Assembly (NCBI GenBank): GCA_947175145.1
Contig: CAMWLY010000010.1
Span: 1-40,853 of the forward strand
From: an uncultured Muribaculaceae bacterium
Lineage (GTDB): Bacteria > Bacteroidota > Bacteroidia > Bacteroidales > Muribaculaceae
Direction of reading: 5' to 3'
Length of the DNA: 40,853 nt
Shown here: positions 27,201 to 36,558 of the stretch, in pieces
Layout of the letters: the number at the start of each line of letters is the position of its first letter
Position numbering within the stretch: position 1 is the first letter of the stretch
Notes under the pieces: generated by a model
What the model was told of the DNA's origin: nothing
Database searches by the model: none
What the model saw: the letters and a program-made list of their open reading frames with translations, nothing else
Program-made: the position numbers and the translations under genes

Positions 27201-28886
27201 GGCGCTCTTCAGACCGGCATCATCGACTTGGCCGGACTGGAAAGACCGGGCGTGACATTCTATATGTACAATATCTATCAGAACAATGCATTTGATGACA
27301 ATGAGATTTTTGTAGCATTTAATCTCGGAGGTGACCAATATTATATCACAAAAGCGGAACCTGATAATGTCGGCAACTATGGCAAAGCCAATGCATGGTG
27401 CAAATACACAGCTTCACTTGAGCAGGTGAAGGGCCAGAAAGTTTCTCTGCTTATTGTTCCGACCACCAGAGGTTATGTATGGAATTTCATCGATAACCTG
27501 AAAGTAGACAATCTGCCTGAGGTCGACCTGTCGGCCGGTCCGAGTGCCGGCAGCTCACTGATTGAAGATGGTCAGTCAGGCCTGTACATATTTAATATCA
27601 TAAATAATGGTTATAAGAAAGCCGATAGCTACAATTTTGATCTTCTGCGCAATGGTAAATCGGTGAATTCATATCAGCTCCGCAATCTTGAAGCGGGCTC
27701 ATTCCGCCAGATTCAGATTACCGATACTCCCGATGTTGATGCTGATGAAACCAGCGAATATAAAGGTGTTGTAACCGCACAGGGAGATCCTGATTTATCA
27801 GACAATGATTCCGACCCGATTATTACAAGAATCGTGCTTCCTCCATATCCTACTGTCGACGGATTGCAAAGTCAGGTCGAAGAGAGCGGAGAAGTATCTC
27901 TCACATGGAATGCTCCGGATCTCGATTATGTGCCCAATCCTATGACCGAAACATTTGAGAGGGGCAATGCGTGGGATTGCGGATACACAGGTTGGGAGTT
28001 TATCGATGTGGATCAGGCTCCTGTGAACTTAGGATCTGCCAATGGTGCTTTCGGAGATAAAATCGTGACAGGAAGCAAGCAGTCATTCTTTATGATGGAT
28101 ATTACCGCGCTCGACGAGCAGCGCCGGACAAGCACGGCATTTGCAGCTCATTCAGGCACAAAATATCTGATGAAATGCGCACCCTCTGATGCGTACACTT
28201 CGGGCGATGACTGGGCAATTACACCCGAACTCTATGGAGACGCACAGACTGTGACCCTATGGGCGCACAGCCACTCAAGCACAGCTCCTGAAAACATCGA
28301 GGGTCTCTATTCCACAGGAAGCCTTGACCCCGCTGATTTTGTTTCTGTCGGCAAGTATATCGATGTACCGACCGGCTGGACTCAATATAGCTTCGAACTT
28401 CCTCAGGGTGCCAAGCGATTTGCAATCCGCTGCCATTCGAAAGGCACATTCTTTATCCAGGTTGATGATGTGACCTATCAGCCGATGCCACTTGATCTTG
28501 AACTTAAAGGCTATCATCTGTGGCGCAATGGCAAACGTATCACCACTGAACCGCTTGTCAACAGTTCTTATATAGACAAGGATGCCAAGGCAGGTGACTC
28601 ATATAGAGTGACAGCACTATATCATCTCGGTGAATCTGTGCCTTCCGAGACTCACACACCCACCTTCAGTGGTGTGAGCGAGATAGGGGGTGATGATATA
28701 ATTGTCAGAACCGGAAAAGGTATGATTTTTGTAACCGGTGCTTCCGACAAGAATATTGAGATATTCTCTGCAGATGGTCGCATGGTCATGTCGGAAAAAG
28801 GCTTGTTCAGCAATTCAATCGTGATTGAGCCCGGAGTATATCTCGTAAGAATCTCCAATTTCACAACTAAAGTGATTGTGAAATAA
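24282..28886 (+). CDS. Large secreted multidomain protein (choice-of-anchor J-like and Fn3-like modules) with T9SS type A C-terminal sorting domain
   Basis: 1534 aa, N-terminal signal peptide; three adhesin-like jelly-roll segments (YLEPFDDTSL...ENSWLITPAI; PYKDSFSAEP...; PMTETFERG...GDDWAITPEL); C-term KNIEIFSADGRMVMSEKG...IEPGVYLVRISNFTTKVIVK. Confidence 0.8.
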   Translation: MKRYLTHTSAGLLIVASAALHAAIGNPPPVSTRSERTSSASLPTAPAENSFFNQLPVLSTNGIQSTKFRVSAREAGQSSPEIYGVVVNASAQTSYGLKRIPTSEGEDFISVAGSASTYSNVTSGTESDGIIYFNNLVSRYGTLYCSYYGAFDMDSGQMLARSQSPEMIYSARDMATDPLTGDMYGCFIKTNAGASYVLARVEYEYSNGQFTGFKRDAICDLDNLLTALFFTADGQLWGIDLITDKDENNKEYTKSATLYKIDKQTGAMTEVGETGAKPYYVSSACCDVYNTGTVYWSVKDIDNVGSLYTVDTTTGAATKLFDFPKNEEVVGMFVKSRPGANAPATPANAAMNFPEGGLSGTVTFDIPAELQGGEAANGEVDWKVFCAGAELGSGKGEYGKPAVCNLTISTPGYYQFDIRLYNEGGKSSKASVTGYIGSGVPETPDPTAKLADGLIKVEWDAITKAAYDRGYVNAEAMTYTVTRYPDKTVVCEGTSETNYTENIPADASFGYYSYGVTANDGRATSPEGKSGNVVFGVINLPYLEPFDDTSLISVVDNLSKGVYPVFDLDGSTLGTWYVHSGDMAATCSTGFGDENSWLITPAIRLEAGKSYTLSFDAWTSFVSDNKHSELKIMLGNAQNPDGMTEVIMPVTEILDLKANKGFKAMDFNVASDGVYYFGIQCCTKNGGAQVFIDNLQIEETPEAGIPGPVAEVKLTAPAGSLNATLSGKAPVIDNRGLSMTDAMTIEAISNGEVIATQNNIVPGAKVSFNVSGTKGGEASFGMRARNQNGTGRTVSASCYLGFYAPREPANVKITRNDSGKSFTIKWDAPTQDIKWNTLSSSDLTYKILGAAQDGSTAVLVDNIPGNTLQTTFTDPSVDFNGTQKFVNYGVVAVSNGGMSSVSISNVLPVGAAYPTPYKDSFSAEPTGIYNSNMGSPMGEWYNLDDAMMAHNNVTSQDGDNGYIGYFASTWGTQGALQTGIIDLAGLERPGVTFYMYNIYQNNAFDDNEIFVAFNLGGDQYYITKAEPDNVGNYGKANAWCKYTASLEQVKGQKVSLLIVPTTRGYVWNFIDNLKVDNLPEVDLSAGPSAGSSLIEDGQSGLYIFNIINNGYKKADSYNFDLLRNGKSVNSYQLRNLEAGSFRQIQITDTPDVDADETSEYKGVVTAQGDPDLSDNDSDPIITRIVLPPYPTVDGLQSQVEESGEVSLTWNAPDLDYVPNPMTETFERGNAWDCGYTGWEFIDVDQAPVNLGSANGAFGDKIVTGSKQSFFMMDITALDEQRRTSTAFAAHSGTKYLMKCAPSDAYTSGDDWAITPELYGDAQTVTLWAHSHSSTAPENIEGLYSTGSLDPADFVSVGKYIDVPTGWTQYSFELPQGAKRFAIRCHSKGTFFIQVDDVTYQPMPLDLELKGYHLWRNGKRITTEPLVNSSYIDKDAKAGDSYRVTALYHLGESVPSETHTPTFSGVSEIGGDDIIVRTGKGMIFVTGASDKNIEIFSADGRMVMSEKGLFSNSIVIEPGVYLVRISNFTTKVIVK

Positions 28887-28963
28887 GGGTCAATACCGCA
28901 ATGATTTTAATACAGACCGGCTTCGAATTGCGCTAAGCGATTGATTATTGGCCGAATAACCAA

Positions 28964-29025
28964 ATCCGCATATCGGAACTTTTAAGTGAATCTTAAAAAA
29001 TCCGGTATGCGGATCTGATTTTTTT
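28964..29025 (+). terminator. Intrinsic terminator of the T9SS cargo gene
   Basis: ATCCGCATATCGGA-ac-TTTTAAG-tgaat-CTTAAAA-aa-TCCGGTATGCGGAT followed by ctgaTTTTTTT. Confidence 0.85.
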
Positions 29026-29036
29026 GAAACTTATCT

Positions 29037-29066
29037 CTTGAATTTCCGAATTAATTTGTAATTTTG
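29037..29066 (+). promoter_or_regulatory. Candidate promoter for dapF-dapL
   Basis: CTTG-N18-TAATTTTG. Confidence 0.5.
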
Positions 29067-29116
29067 CTGCGTGGAAAATGTTTTCCACAAAGCATCTTTT
29101 TTATCTATCTGTTTTT

Positions 29117-29977
29117 ATGACGGAAATAAAGAAAGAAATCCGATTCACAAAGATGCATGGCGCCGGCAATGACTACATCTACCTGGACGCCACCCAACCC
29201 CTCCCCCTTGATTTTGCTGAGCTTTCGCGCGAGATGAGCGATATTCATTTCGGCATCGGTTCAGATGGTCTTGTGGCCATCATGAAATCAGATGTCGCTG
29301 ATTTTCGTATGCGCATGTTCAACCCTGATGGTTCGGAGGCTGAGATGTGTGGCAATGCATCGCGCTGCGTAGGCAAATATGTTTTTGAAAAGGGTCTTAC
29401 GGATAAAACTACCGTGACTCTTGAAACATTGGCCGGTATCAAGGTGCTTCATCTGCATGTAGTAGACGGAGTGGTTGAATCTGTGCGTGTGGATATGGGT
29501 GAGCCGGTACTCGAACCGGCTAAAGTTCCGGTGCTGTCGGAATCGGCCGAATGTCGCATTTCAGAGCCATTCAGACTTGGTGGCCGAGAATATCTGATTA
29601 CCGGCGTAAGCATGGGGAATCCTCATGGAGTAATCTTTACCGATTATATCGACGATGAACTTGTGCTCGTAGAGGGCCCGAAGTTGGAAGTTGCCGATAT
29701 TTTCCCTCGCAAAGCCAATATAGAGTTTGCAAAGATACTTAATCGCAGAGCTATCGAAATGCGCGTGTGGGAACGCGGCACAGGAGAAACTTTCGCATGT
29801 GGCACCGGAGCCTGCGCAACCGCTGTGGCAGCTGTAATCAATAATCTTACCGATCGCAAGGTAGAATTGCGTCTGCGCGGTGGCACACTCCTCATCGAAT
29901 GGGACGAAGCGAGTAACCATGTCTTTATGACCGGCCCCGCGAAATTTATTTGCGATGGTGTGTTCTATCGTCCATGA
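29117..29977 (+). CDS. dapF: Diaminopimelate epimerase
   Basis: FTKMHGAGNDYIYLDA, FNPDGSEAEMCGNASRCVGKYV, GNPHGV, ERGTGETFACGTGACATAVAA; start chosen at MTEIKKEIRF instead of the track start 29078. Confidence 0.95.
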   Translation: MTEIKKEIRFTKMHGAGNDYIYLDATQPLPLDFAELSREMSDIHFGIGSDGLVAIMKSDVADFRMRMFNPDGSEAEMCGNASRCVGKYVFEKGLTDKTTVTLETLAGIKVLHLHVVDGVVESVRVDMGEPVLEPAKVPVLSESAECRISEPFRLGGREYLITGVSMGNPHGVIFTDYIDDELVLVEGPKLEVADIFPRKANIEFAKILNRRAIEMRVWERGTGETFACGTGACATAVAAVINNLTDRKVELRLRGGTLLIEWDEASNHVFMTGPAKFICDGVFYRP

Positions 29978-29998
29978 CCAAATAAAATCAATCAGGAA

Positions 29999-31234
29999 AT
30001 GCAAATCAACGATAATTTCGAAAAACTTCCCGAGTCATATCTGTTTTCGACTGTAGCCGCCAAACTGCGAGCCTACAAAGAAGCTAATCCGGAGGCAGAT
30101 GTGATCCGCATGGATATAGGCGATGTAACCCTGCCTATTCCTCAGAAAGCTATCACAGCGATGCACCGTGCTGTCGATGACATGGCGGAAAAGACCACAT
30201 TTCATGGCTATGGACCCGAGCAGGGATATGATTTCCTGCGCAAGGCAGTAGCTGAAAATGACTATCACAAGCGGGGAATGGATATCGATGCCAATGATAT
30301 ATTCATTTCCGACGGAGCCAAAAGCGATCTCGGCAATTTAGGCGACATATATTCAGAGGACTCGATTGTGGCTGTAGCTGACCCCGGCTATCCGGTATAT
30401 GTGGATTCCAATGTGATCGATGGTCGCGGAGGTAAACTCATAGATGGCCGATGGAGCCGCTTTGTATATCTGGATTGCACTCCGGCCAATGGTTTCAAAC
30501 CGGTACCCCCGGCCTGTCACTGCGATGTGATATTCCTCTGCTCCCCCAATAACCCGACCGGTGTGACTTTCAATCGCAGTGAACTCAAAGCATGGATTGA
30601 CTATGCGCTCCGCGAGAAAGCGGTCATCATATATGATTCAGCATACTGTGCATACATCACAGATAGCGAACTCCCACATTCAATCTATGAAATAGAGGGA
30701 GCCAAGGAATGCGCCATTGAAGTTCGCAGCTTCTCGAAGACCGCCGGCTTTACCGGTCTGCGATGCGGCTACACGGTGGTGCCTTCTACCCTGTTCGGAT
30801 ATGACCGGGCCGGCAATCCGGTTTCACTGCGCAAACTATGGCTGCGCCGTCAGACCACCAAATTCAATGGTGCAAGCTATGTGATACAGCGCGGTGCCGA
30901 AGCGTTATACACTCCCGAGGGTAAAGAGGAAACCGCTAAAAATGTGGCATATTATCTTGAGAACGCAAGTATGATCAGAACCACCATGACCGAGGCAGGA
31001 TTCACGGTTTATGGTGGTGATAATTCACCTTACATCTGGGTAAAATCTCCGAGTGGCGAAGGTTCGTGGGAATTGTTTGAGAGACTGCTGTCGGAGGCGC
31101 GTATCTCCTGCACCCCCGGTGTTGGATTCGGTCACCTCGGCGAGGGCTATATCAGACTCACCGGCTTCAATACCCACGAAAACACCATTGAGGCCATGAA
31201 GAGAATCCTGGAAATATTCAAGAATAAAAAATAA
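29999..31234 (+). CDS. dapL: LL-diaminopimelate aminotransferase
   Basis: PLP aminotransferase fold; IRMDIGDVTLPIP, CSPNNPTGVTFNR, VRSFSKTAGFTGLRCGYTVVP; adjacent to dapF. Confidence 0.95.
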   Translation: MQINDNFEKLPESYLFSTVAAKLRAYKEANPEADVIRMDIGDVTLPIPQKAITAMHRAVDDMAEKTTFHGYGPEQGYDFLRKAVAENDYHKRGMDIDANDIFISDGAKSDLGNLGDIYSEDSIVAVADPGYPVYVDSNVIDGRGGKLIDGRWSRFVYLDCTPANGFKPVPPACHCDVIFLCSPNNPTGVTFNRSELKAWIDYALREKAVIIYDSAYCAYITDSELPHSIYEIEGAKECAIEVRSFSKTAGFTGLRCGYTVVPSTLFGYDRAGNPVSLRKLWLRRQTTKFNGASYVIQRGAEALYTPEGKEETAKNVAYYLENASMIRTTMTEAGFTVYGGDNSPYIWVKSPSGEGSWELFERLLSEARISCTPGVGFGHLGEGYIRLTGFNTHENTIEAMKRILEIFKNKK

Positions 31235-31246
31235 CAATCCATAATG

Positions 31247-31273
31247 AAAAGGAGGCCGCAACAGCCTCCTTTT
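31247..31273 (+). terminator. Hairpin with T-run between dapL and glnN (terminator or attenuator)
   Basis: AAAAGGAGGC-cgcaaca-GCCTCCTTTT; ends 16 nt before the glnN ATG. Confidence 0.65.
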
Positions 31274-31289
31274 CCAATTCAATTATCCT

Positions 31290-33479
31290 ATGGCAAACTT
31301 ACGATTCAAGAGTGTTGAGGAGGCTACTGCCCGCAAGGCGGTCAAAGTGGACCTGCCCAAAGAGAGAGTTGACGCCTACTATGGCAAACAGGTGTTCAAC
31401 CGTCAGCGCATGTTTGAGTATCTTCCGAAAGAGACCTACGAAGGTCTGGTAGAGGCCATTGACAATCGCAAGCCACTCAGCCGCGAACTGGCTGACAGTG
31501 TAGCTGAAGGCATGAAGCGCTGGGCTCTCGACAATGGAGCTCGCCACTACACTCACTGGTTCCACCCGCTGACCGGAAGCACCGCAGAAAAGCATGATGC
31601 TTTTGTGGAGCATGATGGCAAAGGAGGCGTTGTCGAGAAATTCTCAGGAAAACTCCTCGTGCAGCAGGAACCTGACGCGTCATCTTTTCCCAACGGCGGT
31701 ATCCGCAACACTTTTGAAGCTCGCGGATATTCAGCGTGGGATATCTCATCGCCTGCTTTCATTGTAGACAATACTCTCTGTATTCCTACTGTATTCGTGT
31801 CTTACACCGGAGAAAGCCTTGACTATAAGACTCCTCTGCTGAGATCTCTCAACACCATCGATAAGGCTGCGACCCGCGTGGCACGCTTCTTCAACGATGA
31901 TGTGAAGCATGTGATCTGCAATCTCGGTTGGGAGCAGGAGTATTTTCTTGTAGACGAGGCTCTTTTTGCCGCTCGCCCCGACCTGGTGCTCACCGGACGC
32001 ACACTGATGGGTCATGAGTCAGCTAAGAACCAGCAGCTTGAAGACCATTACTTCGGCTCAATCCCGAGTCGTGTCGAAGCTTTCATGCTCGACCTCGAAC
32101 TTGAAGCTCATCGCCTCGGAATACCTGCGAAAACACGCCACAACGAGGTTGCTCCGAATCAGTTTGAGCTTGCTCCGGTATTCGAAGAAGCCAATCTGGC
32201 CAATGACCACAACCTTCTGCTGATGTCGGTTATGGAAGAAGTCGCCAAGCGTCATAACTTCAGAGTGCTTCTTCATGAGAAACCTTTTGCGGGAATCAAT
32301 GGTTCCGGCAAACACAATAACTGGAGTCTCGGCACCAACACAGGCAAACTTCTGTTTGCCCCCGGCAAAACCGCGCGCGAGAATTTCAGATTCGTGACTT
32401 TTGTAGCCAATGTTATGGCTGCCGTGCATAAGCACAACGGTCTGCTGAAAGCATCTATAATCAATGCCACCAATGCTCACCGTCTCGGCGCCAACGAGGC
32501 ACCCCCGGCTATCATTTCCATGTTCCTCGGTTCTGCGGTAAGCTCGATTCTCGACAAGGTTGTAGCTGCCGAATCTGTAGAGACAATCAGCATCAACGGC
32601 AAGGAGCAGCTTACTCTCGACATCGCTCAGATTCCGGAGCTTACCATCGACAACACCGACCGCAACCGCACAAGCCCCTTCGCCTTCACCGGCAACCGCT
32701 TTGAGTATCGCGCCGTGGGTTCATCGGCCAACAATGCGTCGGCACTCATTGCCCTCAACGCCGCAGTAGCCGACCAGCTCAATCTCTTTGCCGATAAGGT
32801 CGAGGAGCGCATAGCCAAGGGTGAAACCCGCGACATGGCAATACTTGAAGAGGTTAAAAAACTTATCCGCGAATCGCAGCCTATCCACTTCGACGGCAAC
32901 GGATATAGCGATGAGTGGAAAGAGGAAGCTGCCCGCCGCGGTCTCAACACCGAGACTTCAGCACCTCTGATGTATGATATCTACAACACCCCCGAATCTG
33001 TAGATATGTTCGAACGCACCGGAGTGCTCACCCGCAAGGAGATTGAAGCGCGCAATGAAGTGAAGTGGGAAACATACACCAAGAAGATTCAGATTGAAAG
33101 CCGTGTGCTCGGTGATCTGGCTATCAATCATGTGATACCTGCCGCAGTGCGCTATCAGTCTGTGCTTCTCGATAACGTCTATAAAATCCAGCAGCTCTTC
33201 AAGGGAGAAAAAGCCGAAACAATAGCAGCTCAGGATTTGAGAAATATCGAAAAGATTGCGGAACATGTGTCAGCAATCAACACCAATGTGAAAGATATGG
33301 TCAACGCCCGCAAGATTGCCAACAAAATCGAATCCGAGCGCGAGAAAGCTATCGAGTATCATGATGTCGTGGCACCCTACATGGAGACTATCCGCTATCA
33401 TATCGACAAACTCGAACTGATGGTTGACAACGAAATCTGGCCTCTGCCCAAATATCGCGAACTGCTCTTCATACGCTAA
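31290..33479 (+). CDS. glnN: Glutamine synthetase type III
   Basis: 729 aa; HWFHPLTGSTAEKHDAF, NPN-type active-site region LLHEKPFAGINGSGKHNNWSLGTNTG, typical GSIII length. Confidence 0.95.
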   Translation: MANLRFKSVEEATARKAVKVDLPKERVDAYYGKQVFNRQRMFEYLPKETYEGLVEAIDNRKPLSRELADSVAEGMKRWALDNGARHYTHWFHPLTGSTAEKHDAFVEHDGKGGVVEKFSGKLLVQQEPDASSFPNGGIRNTFEARGYSAWDISSPAFIVDNTLCIPTVFVSYTGESLDYKTPLLRSLNTIDKAATRVARFFNDDVKHVICNLGWEQEYFLVDEALFAARPDLVLTGRTLMGHESAKNQQLEDHYFGSIPSRVEAFMLDLELEAHRLGIPAKTRHNEVAPNQFELAPVFEEANLANDHNLLLMSVMEEVAKRHNFRVLLHEKPFAGINGSGKHNNWSLGTNTGKLLFAPGKTARENFRFVTFVANVMAAVHKHNGLLKASIINATNAHRLGANEAPPAIISMFLGSAVSSILDKVVAAESVETISINGKEQLTLDIAQIPELTIDNTDRNRTSPFAFTGNRFEYRAVGSSANNASALIALNAAVADQLNLFADKVEERIAKGETRDMAILEEVKKLIRESQPIHFDGNGYSDEWKEEAARRGLNTETSAPLMYDIYNTPESVDMFERTGVLTRKEIEARNEVKWETYTKKIQIESRVLGDLAINHVIPAAVRYQSVLLDNVYKIQQLFKGEKAETIAAQDLRNIEKIAEHVSAINTNVKDMVNARKIANKIESEREKAIEYHDVVAPYMETIRYHIDKLELMVDNEIWPLPKYRELLFIR

Positions 33480-33506
33480 TCACATAGCCTGATTACCGAA
33501 TTATAT

Positions 33507-33544
33507 CCGCCCGGGGCCTCTGATTTGACCCCGGGCGGTTTTTT
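33507..33544 (+). terminator. Intrinsic terminator downstream of glnN
   Basis: CCGCCCGGGG-cctctgatttga-CCCCGGGCGG-TTTTTT. Confidence 0.92.
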
Positions 33545-33579
33545 ACACTCGTAGCAGGCTACATATTTTTCACTAAAAA

Positions 33580-33611
33580 TTTGGCTTTGAAGCGGTCAAT
33601 TATTAATTTTG
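33580..33611 (+). promoter_or_regulatory. Bacteroidetes-type promoter of the glycine cleavage operon
   Basis: TTTG (33580-33583)-N20-TAATTTTG (33604-33611). Confidence 0.65.
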
Positions 33612-33684
33612 GAAAATAAGCAGGGAATTAAGATTCCATGCACTAAGATAGCAGTTACAAACCTTTTCTAATATATCTGAAAAC

Positions 33685-34779
33685 ATGGCAGAAGAGATCA
33701 AGACGACGTGTCTGCATGACCGTCATGTTGACCTGGGCGCATTGATGTCACCCTTTGCAGGTTACGACATGCCCATACAGTACAAAGGCATCACCGAAGA
33801 GCACAATGCTGTGCGTCAAGAGGTAGGAGTGTTCGATGTGAGCCACATGGGCGAAGTTCGTGTGAAAGGCCCCGATGCTGAAAAATTTGTGAATCATATC
33901 TTTGTCAACGATGTGACCGGAGCACCCGACGGCCAGATATTCTATGGCATGATGTGTCGTGAGGATGGCGGCACTGTCGATGACCTGCTCGTCTACAAAG
34001 TCAATGACAATGAATTTTTCCTCGTGATCAATGCTTCCAATATTGATAAGGATGTGGCCTGGATTATGAGCAATGCCGATGGTTTCGATGTGGAGATTGC
34101 CGATGAAAGTCTTTATTACGGCGAAGTAGCCGTGCAGGGACCCAAAGCTGAAGAGACCATGATAAAGGTACTCGGTATTCCGGTTGAGGATATAAAGTTC
34201 TATAATTTCCGCACTCTTCGTCTTGACGATGAAGATGTAATTGTAAGCCGCACAGGTTATACCGGTGAAGATGGCTTCGAAATCTATGGCAGCCATGATT
34301 TCACACGCAAAGTCTGGGATAAGCTGATGGAAGCCGGTGTGCAACCCTGCGGACTCGGTTGCCGCGACACTTTGCGCTTTGAGGTAGGTCTGCCCCTTTA
34401 TGGCGACGAACTCACCGATGAAATTTCCCCCATCGAAGCGAGCCTGAGCATGTTTGTAAAACTCGACAAGCCTGAATTTATCGGTAAAGAAGCGCTTGCA
34501 CGCCAGAAAGCTGAGGGTGTGACCCGCCGAATCGTGGGACTTGAACTTGAAGGAAATGCAATACCGCGCCACGGCTACCCGGTAGAAGTAAATGGTGAAG
34601 TGGTCGGTGAAATTACCACCGGTTATCGCTCCATTTCTACCGGCAAGAGTGTGGCCATGGCCATGATTAAAAAGCCCTTCGACAAACTCGGCACCGAAGT
34701 CGAGGTGAGAATCCGCAAAAAAACCTTCCCTGCAAAAGTGGTGAAGAAGAGATTCTACGACAAGAGCTATAAAAAATAA
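33685..34779 (+). CDS. gcvT: Aminomethyltransferase (glycine cleavage T protein)
   Basis: HVDLGALMSPFAGYDMPIQYKGITEEHNAVRQEVGVFDVSHMGEVRVKG; first gene of the gcv cluster. Confidence 0.96.
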   Translation: MAEEIKTTCLHDRHVDLGALMSPFAGYDMPIQYKGITEEHNAVRQEVGVFDVSHMGEVRVKGPDAEKFVNHIFVNDVTGAPDGQIFYGMMCREDGGTVDDLLVYKVNDNEFFLVINASNIDKDVAWIMSNADGFDVEIADESLYYGEVAVQGPKAEETMIKVLGIPVEDIKFYNFRTLRLDDEDVIVSRTGYTGEDGFEIYGSHDFTRKVWDKLMEAGVQPCGLGCRDTLRFEVGLPLYGDELTDEISPIEASLSMFVKLDKPEFIGKEALARQKAEGVTRRIVGLELEGNAIPRHGYPVEVNGEVVGEITTGYRSISTGKSVAMAMIKKPFDKLGTEVEVRIRKKTFPAKVVKKRFYDKSYKK

Positions 34780-34853
34780 ACAGTCTTATTAAACAAGCTT
34801 AATAAGCTGAACTAAAATAAATTAATTGACAATTCAAATAAAACGACAATACA

Positions 34854-35237
34854 ATGGCAAAAGTTATGGATGACCGCCGCTATGCGGAGTCTCACGAATG
34901 GGTGAAAATCGAAGGTGATATCGCAGTTATCGGTATTTCAGATTATGCACAGCATGCTCTGGGCGATATCGTATATGTAGACATGCCCGAAGTTGGCGAT
35001 GAGATGCAGGCCGGCGAAGTGTTTGGCGCTGTGGAATCAGTAAAAGCTGCCTCAGACCTGATTTGCCCGGTTTCAGGTGAAGTTGTGGAAATCAACGAGG
35101 CTCTTGAGGATGCCCCCGAAACTGTCAACGCTGACGCATTCGACACCTGGATTATCAAGGTGCGCATGACTGATGCTGCCGAATATGATGCTCTGCTCGA
35201 CGCAGCCGCTTACACTCAGCTTTGCGAAAATGAGTAA
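34854..35237 (+). CDS. gcvH: Glycine cleavage system H protein
   Basis: YAESHEWVKIEGDIAVIGISDYAQHALGDIVYVDMPEVGDEMQAGEVFGAVESVKAASDL (lipoyl-Lys motif ESVKA). Confidence 0.97.
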   Translation: MAKVMDDRRYAESHEWVKIEGDIAVIGISDYAQHALGDIVYVDMPEVGDEMQAGEVFGAVESVKAASDLICPVSGEVVEINEALEDAPETVNADAFDTWIIKVRMTDAAEYDALLDAAAYTQLCENE

Positions 35238-36555
35238 TAGATATATTCCCCACACTCCGGCCGACATCAAACACATGCTCGACCGGATCGGTGCCTCAAG
35301 TGTAGATGAGCTCTATGCCGATGTGCCCGAAGAGGTAATATTCCGTGGCGAATACGCTCTTCCGGAAGGTCTCTCGGAGTCTGAATTGCGCGAGTTCTTC
35401 AACAATCTGGGGGCGCGCAACCGCAGTTTGAAGATATTCGGAGGTCAGGGTTCTTACGATCACTATTCTCCCTCTGTGATCCGCCATCTGCTGGGTCGCT
35501 CCGAGTTCTACACAGCATATACTCCTTATCAGCCTGAAATTTCGCAGGGCACATTGCAATATATCTTCGAATATCAGTCGATGATCAGCGAACTTACAGG
35601 ACTTGAGGCTACTAATGCTTCTATGTATGATGGCGCTACCGCTGCTGCTGAAGCCGCTTTCATGATGGTCGCTTCCGCCCGTAAGCGCAACGCTGTAATC
35701 ATCTCTGCTACTGTGCCCCAGCGGATTCACGATGTGGTGCGCACTTATTGCAAGTTCCACGGTGTGGAGCTGCGTGAAGTTGGTGAAAAAGAGGGCGTGA
35801 CTGATCTCGATGCTCTCCGCGAGATGATAAAGGCCGGTGATGTGGCCGGCGTGATTCTCCCCCAGCCCAACAAGTATGGCATAATCGAGAACCTCGAAGG
35901 TGTGGCAGAAGTAATCCACGCAGAGAAAGCATTGCTTACCCTTTATTGCGATCCATCTACACTGGCGGTGCTTCGTTCACCGGCGGAATGGGGTGCTGAT
36001 ATCGCCTGCGGCGATGGCCAGTCACTCGGCATGCCCATGCAGTTCGGAGGCCCATATCTCGGATTTATGTCGACTACCAAAGCACAGCTCCGCAAAATGC
36101 CGGGACGTGTGGTCGGCGCTACTACCGATGCTCACGGCAAACGCTGCTATGTGTTGACCCTGCAGGCTCGCGAACAGCATATACGCCGCGAGAAAGCGAC
36201 CAGTAATATCTGCTCAAACCAGAGCTTGATGGCTCTTTACGCCACTATTTATCTCGCTCTTATGGGTGAATCCGGCCTTCGCGAAGTCAATGCACTTTCC
36301 GCCACCGGCGCGCGCTATCTTTATGACCGTCTGATAGAATCAGGCAAATTCACCGACCCCTTCAAGAAACCATTCCTCAAGGAGTTCACTCTGGCTACCG
36401 ATATGGATATCGATGCAGTCAATAAGAAACTTGCCGACAATGGAATAATGGGAGGCGTAAAGACCGGTGAAAATCTCATAAGCTTCGCAGTTACAGAACA
36501 AAGAACAAAAGAGGATATCGATAACCTCGTAACCCTAATGCTGAAGGAGGATTGA
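35230..36555 (+). CDS. gcvPA: Glycine dehydrogenase (decarboxylating) subunit 1
   Basis: MSNRYIPHTPADIKHMLDRIGASSVDELYADVPEE...; start chosen at 35230 (8-bp overlap with gcvH) rather than 35173. Confidence 0.95.
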   Translation: MSNRYIPHTPADIKHMLDRIGASSVDELYADVPEEVIFRGEYALPEGLSESELREFFNNLGARNRSLKIFGGQGSYDHYSPSVIRHLLGRSEFYTAYTPYQPEISQGTLQYIFEYQSMISELTGLEATNASMYDGATAAAEAAFMMVASARKRNAVIISATVPQRIHDVVRTYCKFHGVELREVGEKEGVTDLDALREMIKAGDVAGVILPQPNKYGIIENLEGVAEVIHAEKALLTLYCDPSTLAVLRSPAEWGADIACGDGQSLGMPMQFGGPYLGFMSTTKAQLRKMPGRVVGATTDAHGKRCYVLTLQAREQHIRREKATSNICSNQSLMALYATIYLALMGESGLREVNALSATGARYLYDRLIESGKFTDPFKKPFLKEFTLATDMDIDAVNKKLADNGIMGGVKTGENLISFAVTEQRTKEDIDNLVTLMLKED

Positions 36556-36558
36556 AAG

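Noticed and set aside
33748-34572. 274-aa - strand ORF opposite gcvT
   Set aside because: Shadow ORF of gcvT; no domain signature.
35296-35919. 207-aa - strand ORF opposite gcvPA
   Set aside because: Shadow ORF; the + strand protein is clearly recognisable.
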